Shown here: one piece after another, positions 1-8,375 of the stretch
Position numbering within the stretch: the stretch's first letter is position 1
Layout: every line of letters begins with the position of its first letter
From: Dactylosporangium sp040689395
GTDB taxonomy: Bacteria > Actinomycetota > Actinomycetes > Mycobacteriales > Micromonosporaceae
Length of the DNA: 64,000 nucleotides
Reading direction: 5' to 3'
Assembly: GCF_040689395.1 (NCBI RefSeq)
Contig: NZ_JBFAZX010000005.1
Location: 310,001-374,000, forward strand
Translations under genes and position numbers: made by a program
The notes under the pieces: model-generated
Told to the model about the DNA's origin: nothing
Seen by the model: only the letters and a program-made list of their open reading frames with translations
Database searches by the model: none

Positions 1-33
1 GAGGCGTTCCCGGGCGAAACGACGTCGAGGGAA

Positions 34-1065
34 GTGCCAAAGGCCAAAGCGGGGGCGGACGGAGCGGGCACGTCGCCGAGCCGTCCGACGGATGGGGCGG
101 AGCAGAACCGGACGGCACGACATCGCGCCGGCCGGGACCGAGCTCCCTGGAACGGCACCGGCAGAGGGAACTCCAGCGACCGAGGGAACGGCAGCGACCG
201 AGACGGAACGCGATGGGACAGCGCCGACCGAAATCGAGCGGCATCCGAAGGCGCCGACCGCGACCGCGCGGCCTCGGACGGGACCGGCCCAGGCCGCGCG
301 GCACGGGATGGGGCCGGCCGACACCAGGCGACAGGGGAAGGCGACGACCGAGACCCCGCGGCGTGGGATACGGCCGACCGAGACCGCGTGGCATGGGAAG
401 GCGGCGACCGAGACCGTGCGGCACGGGACGCGGCATGGGATGGGGCGGCGCTGAGCGGTGAGGTGGCGCTCAGTGGCGGGACCGCGCGGAGCGGGCTGAT
501 GCGGAAGGGTGCGGCGACGCTGGCCGGCGCGTCGGCGCAGAACGGCGGGGTCGTGCTGAGCGGCCGGGCGGCGCGGCACCTGAGGCGGCGGGGGCCCGGG
601 TGGGCTGGCGCCGTGGCGATCGCGGCGCTGGCCGCCGTTATCGGGGCGCTGGCCGGCGCCGGGGCGACCGCCCTCTGGTTCCGCGGGCGCTACGGCAGCG
701 ACGCCGTGGTCGGCTGCCGGCCGCAGGACGCGCGGGCGCGGCTCGACGCGCTGCCAGAGGCGCCGCACGGGGCGAGCGGGTACGCCTGCGTGCGCACCAT
801 CGACGGCGAACGGCGGCTCATCGTCCGCGCGGAGGGGGTGCCCGTTCAGGCGGACGGCGACTACGAGGCTTGGCTGGTGGACGAGACCGGTCCGGCCGGG
901 CGCATGGAGGCGCTCGGGGTGCTGGGCAAAGGTCCGAGCCTTTCCCTTGCGGTGCCGGCGACGGTGGATCTTTCTCGGTACAACGTCATCGACATTTCCG
1001 CGGAGCCGCACGACGGGAAGGCCGCGCACTCCGGGCGCAGCATGCTGCGCGGCAAACTGCCGTGA
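34..1065 (+). CDS. RskA-C-like single-pass membrane protein with DRDRAA-repeat N-terminus
   Basis: The protein is 343 aa as read from a GTG at 34. The frame stays open to base 1, so the true start may lie outside the window. Residues about 1-155 are a degenerate repeat built on A/G-D-R-D-R-A-A units, Arg/Asp/Gly/Ala rich and probably disordered. A transmembrane helix lies at about 191-217. Residues about 250-341 resemble the extracytoplasmic C-terminal domain of anti-sigma-K factors (YEAWLVD, then G-LGVLG, then ISAEPHDGK). No N-terminal zinc-type anti-sigma domain is visible, so calling it an anti-sigma factor is inference. The repeat uses CGA, GGA and GCA codons far more than its neighbours do. 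It converges on etfA with a shared hairpin between them. Confidence 0.6.
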   Translation: MPKAKAGADGAGTSPSRPTDGAEQNRTARHRAGRDRAPWNGTGRGNSSDRGNGSDRDGTRWDSADRNRAASEGADRDRAASDGTGPGRAARDGAGRHQATGEGDDRDPAAWDTADRDRVAWEGGDRDRAARDAAWDGAALSGEVALSGGTARSGLMRKGAATLAGASAQNGGVVLSGRAARHLRRRGPGWAGAVAIAALAAVIGALAGAGATALWFRGRYGSDAVVGCRPQDARARLDALPEAPHGASGYACVRTIDGERRLIVRAEGVPVQADGDYEAWLVDETGPAGRMEALGVLGKGPSLSLAVPATVDLSRYNVIDISAEPHDGKAAHSGRSMLRGKLP

Positions 1066-1109
1066 ATAACGCGCCGCGCGACGGAATACCGATATGAGCG
1101 AGACGCGAA

Positions 1110-1143
1110 GGCGCCCGCCGACAAAGCCGGCGGGCGCCCTTTC
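1110..1143. terminator. Bidirectional hairpin terminator between the RskA-like gene and etfA
   Basis: Perfect 11-bp arms (GGCGCCCGCCG at 1110-1120 and its complement at 1128-1138) enclose a 7-nt loop. A short T run follows on the plus strand and A residues precede it. It sits between two convergent genes and can serve both. Confidence 0.8.
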
Positions 1144-1173
1144 ACGCCAAAAGGCTGCACAGGCAGCCAGGAA

Positions 1174-2130
1174 CTACTTGCGCTTGCGGATCTCCTCGGC
1201 AGCCTGCGGGACGACCTTGAACAGGTCGCCGACCACGCCGAAGTCGGCCAGTTCGAAGATCGGCGCCTCGGCATCCTTGTTCACGGCGACGATGGTCTTC
1301 GACGTCTGCATGCCGGCGCGGTGCTGGATCGCGCCGGAGATGCCCAGCGCGACATACAGCTGCGGCGACACGGTCTTGCCGGTCTGGCCGACCTGGAACT
1401 GGTGCGGGTAGAAGCCGGAGTCGACCGCCGCGCGCGACGCGCCGACCGCGCCGCCGAGCAGGTCGGCCAGCTCCTCGACCAGCTTGAAGTTGTCCGCGCT
1501 GCCGACGCCGCGGCCGCCGGAGACGACGATGGTCGCCTCGGACAGCTCGGGGCGGGCGCCCTTCGCCTCGACCTTGCGCTCCACGACCTTGGCGAGCCGG
1601 TCCTGGTCCGCCACGGCGACCTCGACCGCCTCGACGGCGGGGGTGGCCGGCGCGGGGGCGGGCGTGAGGGAGTTCGGGCGCACGGTCACGATCGGCAGGC
1701 CCTTGGTGACCTTGGACTTGACGATCGTCGAGCCGGCGAAGACCACCTGCGTGGCGGTACCGTCCGGCTCCAGCGCGACCACGTCGGTGAGCACGCCGTT
1801 GTCGAGCTTGACGGCGACGCGGGCGGCGATCTCCTTGCCCTCCTGCGTGGAGGCGAGCAGGACCGCGGCCGGCGAGACCCGCTGGATCAGCCCGGCCAGG
1901 ACGGTGGCCTTCGGGGCGACCAGGTATTCGTCGAGGTCGGCGCCGGCGGCGGCGTAGATCTTCGTGGCGCCGTACTCGCCGAGCTTGGCGGCCAGCGCGT
2001 CCGAGGACCCGCCGAGCACGACCGCGGCGACGTCCCCGCCCAGCGTGCGGGCGAGGGTGAGCATCTCGAGCGTGACCTTCTTGACCTCGCCCTGCGAGGA
2101 GGCCTCGACTACGACCAGAACTTCAGCCAT
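1174..2130 (-). CDS. etfA: Electron transfer flavoprotein alpha subunit
   Basis: At 318 aa it has the usual size for EtfA/FixB. Together with EtfB it accepts electrons from acyl-CoA dehydrogenases and passes them to the ETF:quinone oxidoreductase branch. The C-terminal FAD-binding domain is clear: VSGGRG at 203-208, QVGQTGKTV at 246-254, and the FAD-contact segment GISGAIQH at 263-270. A Pro/Ala linker at about 155-170 joins the N-terminal alpha/beta domain to the FAD domain. The ATG start at 2130 lies 15 bp after the etfB stop, so the two form an operon. The C-terminus is complete and runs up to a terminator. Confidence 0.97.
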   Translation of the reverse strand: MAEVLVVVEASSQGEVKKVTLEMLTLARTLGGDVAAVVLGGSSDALAAKLGEYGATKIYAAAGADLDEYLVAPKATVLAGLIQRVSPAAVLLASTQEGKEIAARVAVKLDNGVLTDVVALEPDGTATQVVFAGSTIVKSKVTKGLPIVTVRPNSLTPAPAPATPAVEAVEVAVADQDRLAKVVERKVEAKGARPELSEATIVVSGGRGVGSADNFKLVEELADLLGGAVGASRAAVDSGFYPHQFQVGQTGKTVSPQLYVALGISGAIQHRAGMQTSKTIVAVNKDAEAPIFELADFGVVGDLFKVVPQAAEEIRKRK

Positions 2131-2145
2131 GGTTTCCGTCTCCCC

Positions 2146-2925
2146 TTACACGAACTTCTCGGAGGCGAGGTACCCGACGAGCTTCACGCCACCGTCGTCG
2201 CCCGCGTCGATCTTGTTGCCGGCCTGGCGCGGCGGGCGCTTGTTGTGCTCGACCACGGCGCTGGTCGCGCCGTCGATCCCGACCTCGCCGGCGGCGATAC
2301 CCAGGTCGGCCAGCGACAGCGTCTGCAGCGGCTTCTTCTTGGCCGCCATGATCCCCTTGAACGAGGGGTACCGCGGGTCGTTGATCGTGTCCCAGACGCT
2401 GACCAGCGCAGGGGTAGCGGCGGTGACGACCTCGTAGCCCTCGTCGGTCTGCCGCTCGATGGTCAGCTGCGAGCCCTCCACGGTCAGCTTCCGCGCGCCG
2501 GTCAGCGCGGCGATGCCCAGCCGCTCGGCGACCATGTGCGGCATAACCTGCACCCGGCCGTCGGTCGACTCGGCGCCGCAGATGACCAGGTCGGCGTTCT
2601 GCTGGGCGATGGCGGCCGCGAGGACCTTCGACGTGGCGACGGCGCACGAGCCGTGCAGCGCGTCGTCGACGACGTGGACGGCCGAGTCCGGCCCCATCGA
2701 CAGCGCCTTGCGGATCGACTCCGTCGCACGGTCCGGGCCGACAGTCAGGACGACGACCTCGCCGCCGTGCGCCTCCTGGAGGCGAAGGGCCTCCTCGATG
2801 GCGTACTCGTCCATCTCGTTGATCACATTGTTTGCCGACGCGCGGTCGACGGTGTTGTCGTCATTGCGCAGGGTGCGCTCCGCGCCGGAGTCCGGCACCT
2901 GCTTGACGAGTACGACGATCTTCAT
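2146..2925 (-). CDS. etfB: Electron transfer flavoprotein beta subunit
   Basis: At 259 aa it is a typical EtfB/FixA. It starts with the family N-terminus MKIVVLVKQVPDSGAE and carries the adenine-nucleotide-binding alpha/beta fold, including VICGAESTDG and the recognition-loop region around TPALVSVWDTINDPRYP. It is the first gene of a two-gene etfBA operon on the minus strand. The context elsewhere in the window (enoyl-CoA hydratase, thiolase, Ccr) agrees with a role in fatty or branched acyl-CoA oxidation. The promoter must lie in the 600-bp gap upstream. Confidence 0.97.
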   Translation of the reverse strand: MKIVVLVKQVPDSGAERTLRNDDNTVDRASANNVINEMDEYAIEEALRLQEAHGGEVVVLTVGPDRATESIRKALSMGPDSAVHVVDDALHGSCAVATSKVLAAAIAQQNADLVICGAESTDGRVQVMPHMVAERLGIAALTGARKLTVEGSQLTIERQTDEGYEVVTAATPALVSVWDTINDPRYPSFKGIMAAKKKPLQTLSLADLGIAAGEVGIDGATSAVVEHNKRPPRQAGNKIDAGDDGGVKLVGYLASEKFV

Positions 2926-3537
2926 CGTGGTCCGAGGTCCTCCTGCTTGACAGTCACCGCGCCATCGCTGGCGACTTGCACCCCACGTTACGGCTCGTCG
3001 CGAGTGGTAACAGGTTCGCCTCCCAGATGTTACTGGGCAGTAGATTCGTGGTGGCGGTGAAAAGTCTCACCAATCGGGCGCATTCTGATGTCAGAACTGG
3101 GTGATATGTCGGAAAAATCCCTAGTCATGGGACCGGACCCACGGCTTCCCGCCGACGCCGCACAGCAACCTGGGGAAAAGGTCACACACCGCAGGCGCAA
3201 GGATCCGGACGAGCATCCGCGCACCTGCGGGCGCCCGTGCGAGGCATGCGCGCCGGAGAGGAGCCACGCAGTGGAGCGCCGAGCCGACAATCCGTAATCA
3301 CGAATAAATACCGCAAGGCGTCACAAAACAGCCAGTCGAGTACGCTGGCGGCACCGCAGCGGCGCCGGCCACAAAGCGGACGACACGAACAGGACGTCAC
3401 AAAAGGCGGCTCGGGCAGGATCGCGGTAGAAGGCGGCGCGCGACGGGTCGCCAAAGACGCCGCGGTCAGCACGAGACGTACCTTGTGGGCACGCAGTCGC
3501 GGCGACGGGCGACCGTACCGAGGGGGGCCGACAAATC
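2926..3537. other. Long divergent intergenic region between etfBA and the DUF202 operon
   Basis: These 612 bp lie between divergent operons. Short ORFs on both strands here look like compositional shadows: no family resemblance, no ribosome-binding site, and Arg/Ser/Pro-rich. There is an AT-richer patch at about 3288-3335, which is the best place for a plus-strand promoter, and an imperfect inverted repeat around the TTACTGGGCAGTAG stretch at about 3029-3042. I see no tRNA or riboswitch fold that I could support. Confidence 0.5.
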
Positions 3538-3909
3538 ATGTCGATGTGGTCGGTGGTCCGGCTCTGGTTCGATCCCGACGAGGTCCGCTCGGTCGGCAGC
3601 ACGCCCGACTACCGGTTCTCGCTGGCCAACGAGCGCACCTTCCTCGCCTGGCTGCGCACCGCCCTGGCGCTGATCGGCGGCGGGCTCGCGGTCGCACAGT
3701 TCCTGCCCGAGAATCAGTTGCGGATCGTGATCGCGGTGCCACTGCTCGCGCTCGGGGCCCTCGTCGCGATCCGGGCGGTCGATCACTGGGCTCGCAGCGA
3801 GCGGGCGATGCGGCTGGGTGAGGCGCTGCCCCGGTCGCGGTTCCCGGCCATCCTCGCGCTCGTGGTCACCCTGGGCGCGGCCGCGCTGCTCGTAGCGACA
3901 TTCCTGTGA
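3538..3909 (+). CDS. DUF202 (YidH-type) integral membrane protein
   Basis: This is a small membrane protein of 123 aa with three predicted helices at about 36-58, 62-82 and 100-122. The DUF202 signature LANERTFLAWLRTALA sits at the start of the first helix. The function of the family is not established. The ATG is preceded by a strong GAGGGGGG ribosome-binding stretch at about 3520-3528. Its stop overlaps the start of a second DUF202 gene by 4 nt, the usual paired arrangement for this family. Confidence 0.9.
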   Translation: MSMWSVVRLWFDPDEVRSVGSTPDYRFSLANERTFLAWLRTALALIGGGLAVAQFLPENQLRIVIAVPLLALGALVAIRAVDHWARSERAMRLGEALPRSRFPAILALVVTLGAAALLVATFL

Positions 3910-4232
3910 GCGCGCCGCAGCCGCCCTCGGGCGAGCGCCCGGAGCCGCCCTCGGGCGCCCAGGTCGAGCGCACCTACCTGTCGTGGCGCCGGACCCTGGT
4001 CTCGTTCACCGCGATCGCACTGCTGCTGGCGCGCCTGGTCGCGGTACACCTGGAGCCGACAATGCCCGCGGCGTGGGCCCTGTCCGCCGTCGCACTCGGG
4101 TGGGCCGCCGCGGTGTGGCTCACCCACCGCCGCATCCGCGACCTCACCACTCCGATCGGGCGAGCGGTGCCGTCGCTGGTCGCGCTCATCCTGCTGTACT
4201 GCGTGATGGGCACCCTGTTGCTGATGTCATGA
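3906..4232 (+). CDS. DUF202 membrane protein, second of a pair
   Basis: The protein is 108 aa. The GTG start at 3906 overlaps the TGA of the upstream DUF202 gene (GTGA), so translation is coupled. It has the DUF202 core ERTYLSWRRTLVSFTAIALL at about 20-40 and two further helices at about 52-70 and 84-106. The N-terminus is a short Pro-rich cytoplasmic stretch. It is a diverged partner of the preceding gene, and the two probably form a heteromeric membrane complex (inference). Confidence 0.88.
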   Translation: MSAPQPPSGERPEPPSGAQVERTYLSWRRTLVSFTAIALLLARLVAVHLEPTMPAAWALSAVALGWAAAVWLTHRRIRDLTTPIGRAVPSLVALILLYCVMGTLLLMS

Positions 4233-4259
4233 CCCCCTTCGCTGAGTCATGATGGCTCA

Positions 4260-4616
4260 ATGGGACGCGCACTGCCCTTCTTGATCGTGCTGCTCGCGAC
4301 GCTGATCGCTCTGATCGACTGTCTGTCCTCGGAGCGGGAGGACATCCGCGGGCTGCCCCGGCCCGTCTGGTTCCTGGCGATCCTGCTCCTGCCGATCGCC
4401 GGCCCCATCGCGTGGTTCTTCGCCGGCCGCCCCGCCTCGCTCGAACAGCGGGCGGGGGTGCTCGCGGGCGGTCGAAGCCGGAAGCGGGTGACCGCGCCGG
4501 ACGACGACCCGGAGTTCCTGCGCGGCATCGACACCACCCAGTCCCACAACGACGCTGAGCTGCTGCGCCGCTGGGAAGAGGACCTCAAACGCCGTGAGGA
4601 CGACCCGGGCGCGTAG
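4260..4616 (+). CDS. PLDc_N-domain membrane protein
   Basis: The 118-residue protein has two N-terminal helices (about 4-22 and 36-55) with the pattern of the phospholipase D nuclease N-terminal domain (PLDc_N): the loop GLPRPVWFLAILLLPIAGP, then the helix end AWFFAGRP. No HKD phospholipase motif follows, so it is the stand-alone membrane module. The tail is charged and soluble, ending in acidic and Arg-rich residues. It is the last gene of a three-gene membrane-protein run starting at 3538 and converges on the lipid kinase at 4659. Confidence 0.85.
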   Translation: MGRALPFLIVLLATLIALIDCLSSEREDIRGLPRPVWFLAILLLPIAGPIAWFFAGRPASLEQRAGVLAGGRSRKRVTAPDDDPEFLRGIDTTQSHNDAELLRRWEEDLKRREDDPGA

Positions 4617-4658
4617 CGCACCCGGGCTGGGCGAGGACGAGCACGGGACGACGAACGG

Positions 4659-5546
4659 TTAGACCCGCGGGACGCACACGATCAGCGCGCCCGGGCGTAC
4701 GCGGGCGGCCAGGCGGCGATCGGGTGCGATGACGTCGCCGTCGAGTTCGCGCGGCTCGGCGCGAGCGGCACGGACCTCGACCGCGCGGGCGCGGAAGGTC
4801 TCCAGACCACGGACGGCGCCGCCGCGCCACACCAGCACCCCACCGGCCAGCCGTAACCAGTCCGACAGGTGGCTCGGGCTGAGGACCGCGATGTCGAGGT
4901 AGCCGTCGTCGGGCTCGGCGCCGGGCAGCGGCTGGATGCCGCCCCACAGATAGCCCACGTTGGCGACGAACACGCTGGTGGCCTGGCGGTGCAGCCAGCG
5001 GCCGCCATCCAGCCGGATGCGCACCGCCATGCGGCGGCGGGTGAGGTCGCGCAGCCCGGACGCGGCGTACGCGGCCCAGCCGAAGCGGCGCTTCGCCTCG
5101 TCGGGCGTCCCGCCGACCATCGTGGCGGCGAAGCCCATGCCGGCCATCACGATGAACGCGCCCGCGCCCTCCACGACGCCGACGTCGATGCGCCGCCGTG
5201 CGCCGCCGACCGCGACCGCGACCGCCTCGCCCACGTCATGCGGGATGCCCAGGTTGTCGGCGAGCAGATCACCGGTACCCGACGGGATGAGTGCGACGGC
5301 CACGTCGCTGCCCGCCAGCACACCGGCGACCGCCCTGACGGTGCCGTCGCCGCCGCAGACGAGCACCACCTCCGCGCCGGCCGCGGCGGCCTCCTCGGCC
5401 ATGCCGGGCCCGGGGTCCTCCGGCGTCGTCTCCAGCCACAGCGGCTCGGGCCAGCCGGCCGCCGCCAGGGCATCGCGGAGCTCACGGCGGCGCACGTCGA
5501 GGTCCGGGACCTTCGACGGGTTGATGACGACGGCGCAACGGGTCAC
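4659..5546 (-). CDS. Diacylglycerol kinase family lipid kinase (YegS/DgkB type)
   Basis: The protein is 295 aa from the GTG at 5546. The DAG-kinase catalytic domain begins at once with CAVVINPSK, followed by the nucleotide-binding GGDGT motif in VLVCGGDGTVRAVAG and the second loop IPSGTGDLLADNLGIP. The beta-sandwich C-terminal domain of the YegS/DgkB fold ends the protein. It probably phosphorylates diacylglycerol or a related lipid at the membrane. The frame is open upstream to 5705, but the upstream residues do not look like the family. I chose GTG 5546 because it overlaps the TGA of a short upstream ORF (GTGA), which suggests coupling. Confidence 0.9.
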   Translation of the reverse strand: MTRCAVVINPSKVPDLDVRRRELRDALAAAGWPEPLWLETTPEDPGPGMAEEAAAAGAEVVLVCGGDGTVRAVAGVLAGSDVAVALIPSGTGDLLADNLGIPHDVGEAVAVAVGGARRRIDVGVVEGAGAFIVMAGMGFAATMVGGTPDEAKRRFGWAAYAASGLRDLTRRRMAVRIRLDGGRWLHRQATSVFVANVGYLWGGIQPLPGAEPDDGYLDIAVLSPSHLSDWLRLAGGVLVWRGGAVRGLETFRARAVEVRAARAEPRELDGDVIAPDRRLAARVRPGALIVCVPRV

Positions 5547-5671
5547 GAGCCGGCCGCGAGCAGCAGGAGCTTGCCGTAGGGCTGAGAGCTTCCGCGACGC
5601 CCCGGACCGATCGCCTCCTCGCCGGGTACCCGCTCGGCCATCAGGCCTCGCACGAGACCGTTGTCCGTCAT
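5543..5671 (-). CDS. Putative 42-aa small protein coupled to the lipid kinase
   Basis: From ATG 5671 the reading gives 42 codons, starting MTDNGLVRGLMAERVPGEE and ending PYGKLLLLAAGS, with TGA at 5543-5545. The stop overlaps the GTG start of the kinase gene by 4 nt. It is too short for ordinary ORF calling. A purine-rich stretch (GGGGATGGGCAGAGC) precedes the ATG. No family is recognised. The short hydrophobic C-terminal LLLLAA segment could touch the membrane. It may be a coupling leader or a real small protein. Confidence 0.45.
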   Translation of the reverse strand: MTDNGLVRGLMAERVPGEEAIGPGRRGSSQPYGKLLLLAAGS

Positions 5672-5889
5672 GCTCTGCCCATCCCCAGTCCGGGCATGCC
5701 GGCAAACGTGAAGCGACAAGCCGGTGCTGCGGACCGCGGCGTCATGACCACCCGGGACCTCACGACCGGCCCCGCCACCGGTTCGCGCGCGACCGCGGCG
5801 GGCGCCCGAGCGCGCCGCGCCGAACGGGTGCCTTCTGACGGTTTTGTGCCGTTCACTCTCCGGTCTCTTCGCCGTGCTCCCATCGCGAG

Positions 5890-6570
5890 ATGACCGCGTG
5901 GCAACTCGCCTGCATTGACATGGCAGGCACTACGGTGCGTGATGACGGCCTGGTCGAGCAGGCCTTCACGGTGGCGTTCGCCGGCGAGGGTGTGGCGCCT
6001 GGCACCCCGCAGCACGAGCGCATGCTCGCCGTCGTGCGCAAAACGATGGGGCAGAGCCGTATCGAAGTGTTCCGGCTCCTGCTGGACGGCGACGAACGGC
6101 GCGCTCAGGCCGCCAACGAGACGTTCGAGGAGGCGTACGGGCTGCTCGTCGACGAGGGCGCCGTGCTGCCGATCCCGGGCGCCATCGAGGCGATCAAGAC
6201 GCTGCGCGCCAGCGGGATCAAGGTCGCGTTGACGACCGGGTTCGCCCGGGCCACGCAGGAGGCGATCATCGACGCGCTCGGCTGGTGGGGCCAGGTCGAT
6301 CTGGTGCTCTCCCCCGCCGACGCCGGGCGGGGCCGCCCGTTCCCGGACTTCATGCTCGTCTCGGCGCTGAAGCTCGGCGTCGAGGACGTGCGCCGCATGC
6401 TCGTCGTCGGCGACACGCCGCTGGACCTCATCGCCGGCCAGCGCGCGGGCGCGGGCCTGCTCGTCGGCGTCCTGACCGGCGCGGGCGACCGCCAGGCGCT
6501 GCAGGCCGCGGGGGCCCAGGAGGTCATCGGCTCGATCGGCGAACTCCCGCGCCTGCTCGGCCTGGAGTAG
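5890..6570 (+). CDS. Phosphonatase-like HAD hydrolase
   Basis: At 226 aa it fits the phosphonoacetaldehyde-hydrolase-like subfamily of the HAD superfamily. Motif I is DMAGTTV with the nucleophile Asp10; motif II is TTGFAR; motif IV is VVGDTPLDLIAG. The C1 helical cap lies between motifs I and II. The Schiff-base lysine of true PhnX enzymes cannot be assigned with confidence: the matching cap segment reads RKTMGQSR. The substrate is therefore open and a general phosphatase role is possible. There are no phosphonate-uptake genes nearby. It converges on the ThDP enzyme. Confidence 0.88.
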   Translation: MTAWQLACIDMAGTTVRDDGLVEQAFTVAFAGEGVAPGTPQHERMLAVVRKTMGQSRIEVFRLLLDGDERRAQAANETFEEAYGLLVDEGAVLPIPGAIEAIKTLRASGIKVALTTGFARATQEAIIDALGWWGQVDLVLSPADAGRGRPFPDFMLVSALKLGVEDVRRMLVVGDTPLDLIAGQRAGAGLLVGVLTGAGDRQALQAAGAQEVIGSIGELPRLLGLE

Positions 6571-6706
6571 CCGGCACGACCAACCCACGAGCGAGAACAA
6601 CGCACAAGCACGACCCACTCACAAGCACTACCCCACCCACAAGGTCGCCCACGACAGCCACCCACAAGGTGGTCCAAGTCCGGGCCTCTGCGAGCCTCTG
6701 CGGACC

Positions 6707-8329
6707 TCAGGCCAGGTTCGACGAACGCGGGTACGCGTCCTGCGGGTCCGTGAGCACGTTCACCAGGTACGGCACGCCCGAGTCGAACGCGCGCCCCAGC
6801 GCCCCGGCCAGGTCGCCCGGCTTCTCCACGGTCTCCCCCGCGCCACCGAGCGCCTTCACCACGTCGTCGTAGCGCAGCCCGGGCTGCAAATCGGCGGCCA
6901 GGTCGTAGCCGTAGATCTGGCGCATCGGGTGCTTCTCCAGGCCCCAGATGCCGTTGTTGCCGACCACGATGACGACCGGCAGCTGCTGGCGAACCAGCGA
7001 CTCCACGTCCATCAGCGAGAACCCGGCCGCGCCGTCGCCCATAAGCACGCAGATCTGCCGGTCCGGGTAGGTGATCCGAGCGCCCATCGCGTAGCCCATG
7101 CCGGTGCCGAGGCAGCCGTACGGGCCCGGGTCGAGCCAGGTGCCGGGCTGGGCCGGCTCCAGGTACTTGCCGGCGTAGGAGACGAAGTCGCCGCCGTCGC
7201 CGATCGTCACCGCGTCCTCGGCCAGCACCTTGCGCAGTTCGCCGTACACCCGGCTGGGCTTGATGGGGTCGGTGTCGGCCTCGAGGGCCTCGGTCTCCCG
7301 CGCCTTCGCCGCGCTCTCCGCGGCGCGCAGCGTCGCGATCCACTCCTCGTGGTCGGCGATCAGGCCGCCGTAGGCCGCGAAGGCCGACAGGATCAGCCGC
7401 AGGTCGCCGGTGGGCGCCGCGGCCGGCGTGACGTGCCCGGCCTTCTGCGAGGCCGCGTCGGTGACGTGCACCACCTGCGCGCCGCCGAAGTCGCCGAAGC
7501 CGAGCCGGAAGTCCAGCGGCGTGCCGATCACGGCGATGACGTCGGCGCCGCCGAACGCGGCCTTGCGCGCCCGCGCGAAGGCGAGCGGGTGACCCGGCGA
7601 CAGCGTGCCGCGCCCCATGCCGTTGGCGAACACCGGGACGCGCAGCGCCTCCGCGGCCTCGCGCAGCGCGGCGGTCGCGTCGCCGGCCCAGACGTCGGAT
7701 CCGGCGACGATGACCGGCCGCTGGGCCGCGGCCAGGAGGCTGACGGCGTGGTGCACCTCGTCGGGGTCCGGCTCCTGCGTCGGTACGGCCGGAGCCGCCT
7801 CCTCCTCGATCCCGTCCACGGTGGAGAAAACGACCTCCAGCGGCAGGTCCACGAAGACCGGTCCCCGGTGCGGGGTGAGCGCGGTGAGGGCCGCAGCCCG
7901 CATCCGCGCGTAGACCTCGTCGGTGGCGAAGATCGTCTCGGCGTGCTTGGTGACCGCGCGCACGATGGGCAGGTGGTCCATCTCCTGCAGGCTGCCCGAG
8001 CCCCAGCGGAACTGCGGGGCCCGTCCACCGAGCACGACCACCGGCGCGCCGTTGAACATCGCGCTGGTGAGCCCGGACACGCCGTTGGTGACGCCCGGCC
8101 CGGCGGTCAGCACGGCCAGCCCCGGGCGGCGCTGCAGCTTCGCGACCGCCTCGGCGGCGAACACCGCGGACTGCTCGTGCCGCACGTCGACGATGCGCAC
8201 GCCGGCCTTCTTCGCCGCGTCGTACAGCGGAAAGACGTGGCCGCCGGACAGGGTGAACATCTCGGCGACCCCGAACCCGCGCAGCGCCGCCAGCGCCAGG
8301 TCTCCGCCATGCCCGTCGATCTTCGTCAT
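6707..8329 (-). CDS. Thiamine-diphosphate enzyme, acetolactate-synthase / oxalyl-CoA decarboxylase-like
   Basis: The protein is 540 aa with the three-domain ThDP fold. The catalytic glutamate is Glu52 in RHEQSAVFAAEA. The central domain is FAD/CoA-type. The C-terminal ThDP motif runs from GDGAAGFSLMDVESL to VVGNNGIWG. It is most like large-subunit acetolactate synthase or benzoylformate-decarboxylase relatives. No small regulatory subunit is adjacent and it is not in an ilv operon, so a branched-chain amino-acid role is not proven. Oxalyl-CoA decarboxylase or another 2-oxo-acid lyase is a fair alternative. An AGGAT stretch precedes the ATG at 8329. Confidence 0.85.
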   Translation of the reverse strand: MTKIDGHGGDLALAALRGFGVAEMFTLSGGHVFPLYDAAKKAGVRIVDVRHEQSAVFAAEAVAKLQRRPGLAVLTAGPGVTNGVSGLTSAMFNGAPVVVLGGRAPQFRWGSGSLQEMDHLPIVRAVTKHAETIFATDEVYARMRAAALTALTPHRGPVFVDLPLEVVFSTVDGIEEEAAPAVPTQEPDPDEVHHAVSLLAAAQRPVIVAGSDVWAGDATAALREAAEALRVPVFANGMGRGTLSPGHPLAFARARKAAFGGADVIAVIGTPLDFRLGFGDFGGAQVVHVTDAASQKAGHVTPAAAPTGDLRLILSAFAAYGGLIADHEEWIATLRAAESAAKARETEALEADTDPIKPSRVYGELRKVLAEDAVTIGDGGDFVSYAGKYLEPAQPGTWLDPGPYGCLGTGMGYAMGARITYPDRQICVLMGDGAAGFSLMDVESLVRQQLPVVIVVGNNGIWGLEKHPMRQIYGYDLAADLQPGLRYDDVVKALGGAGETVEKPGDLAGALGRAFDSGVPYLVNVLTDPQDAYPRSSNLA

Positions 8330-8375
8330 ATATGAATCCTAATCACGTTCATCGGCGAATTAGCGCCGGACACTC

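Noticed and set aside
3088..3297. 69-codon plus-strand ORF in the etfB-DUF202 gap
   Set aside because: No ribosome-binding site, Arg/Pro-rich, overlapped by equally open frames on both strands.
5890..6570. True phosphonoacetaldehyde hydrolase PhnX
   Set aside because: The cap lysine could not be assigned and there are no phosphonate genes, so only the broader phosphonatase-like call is kept.
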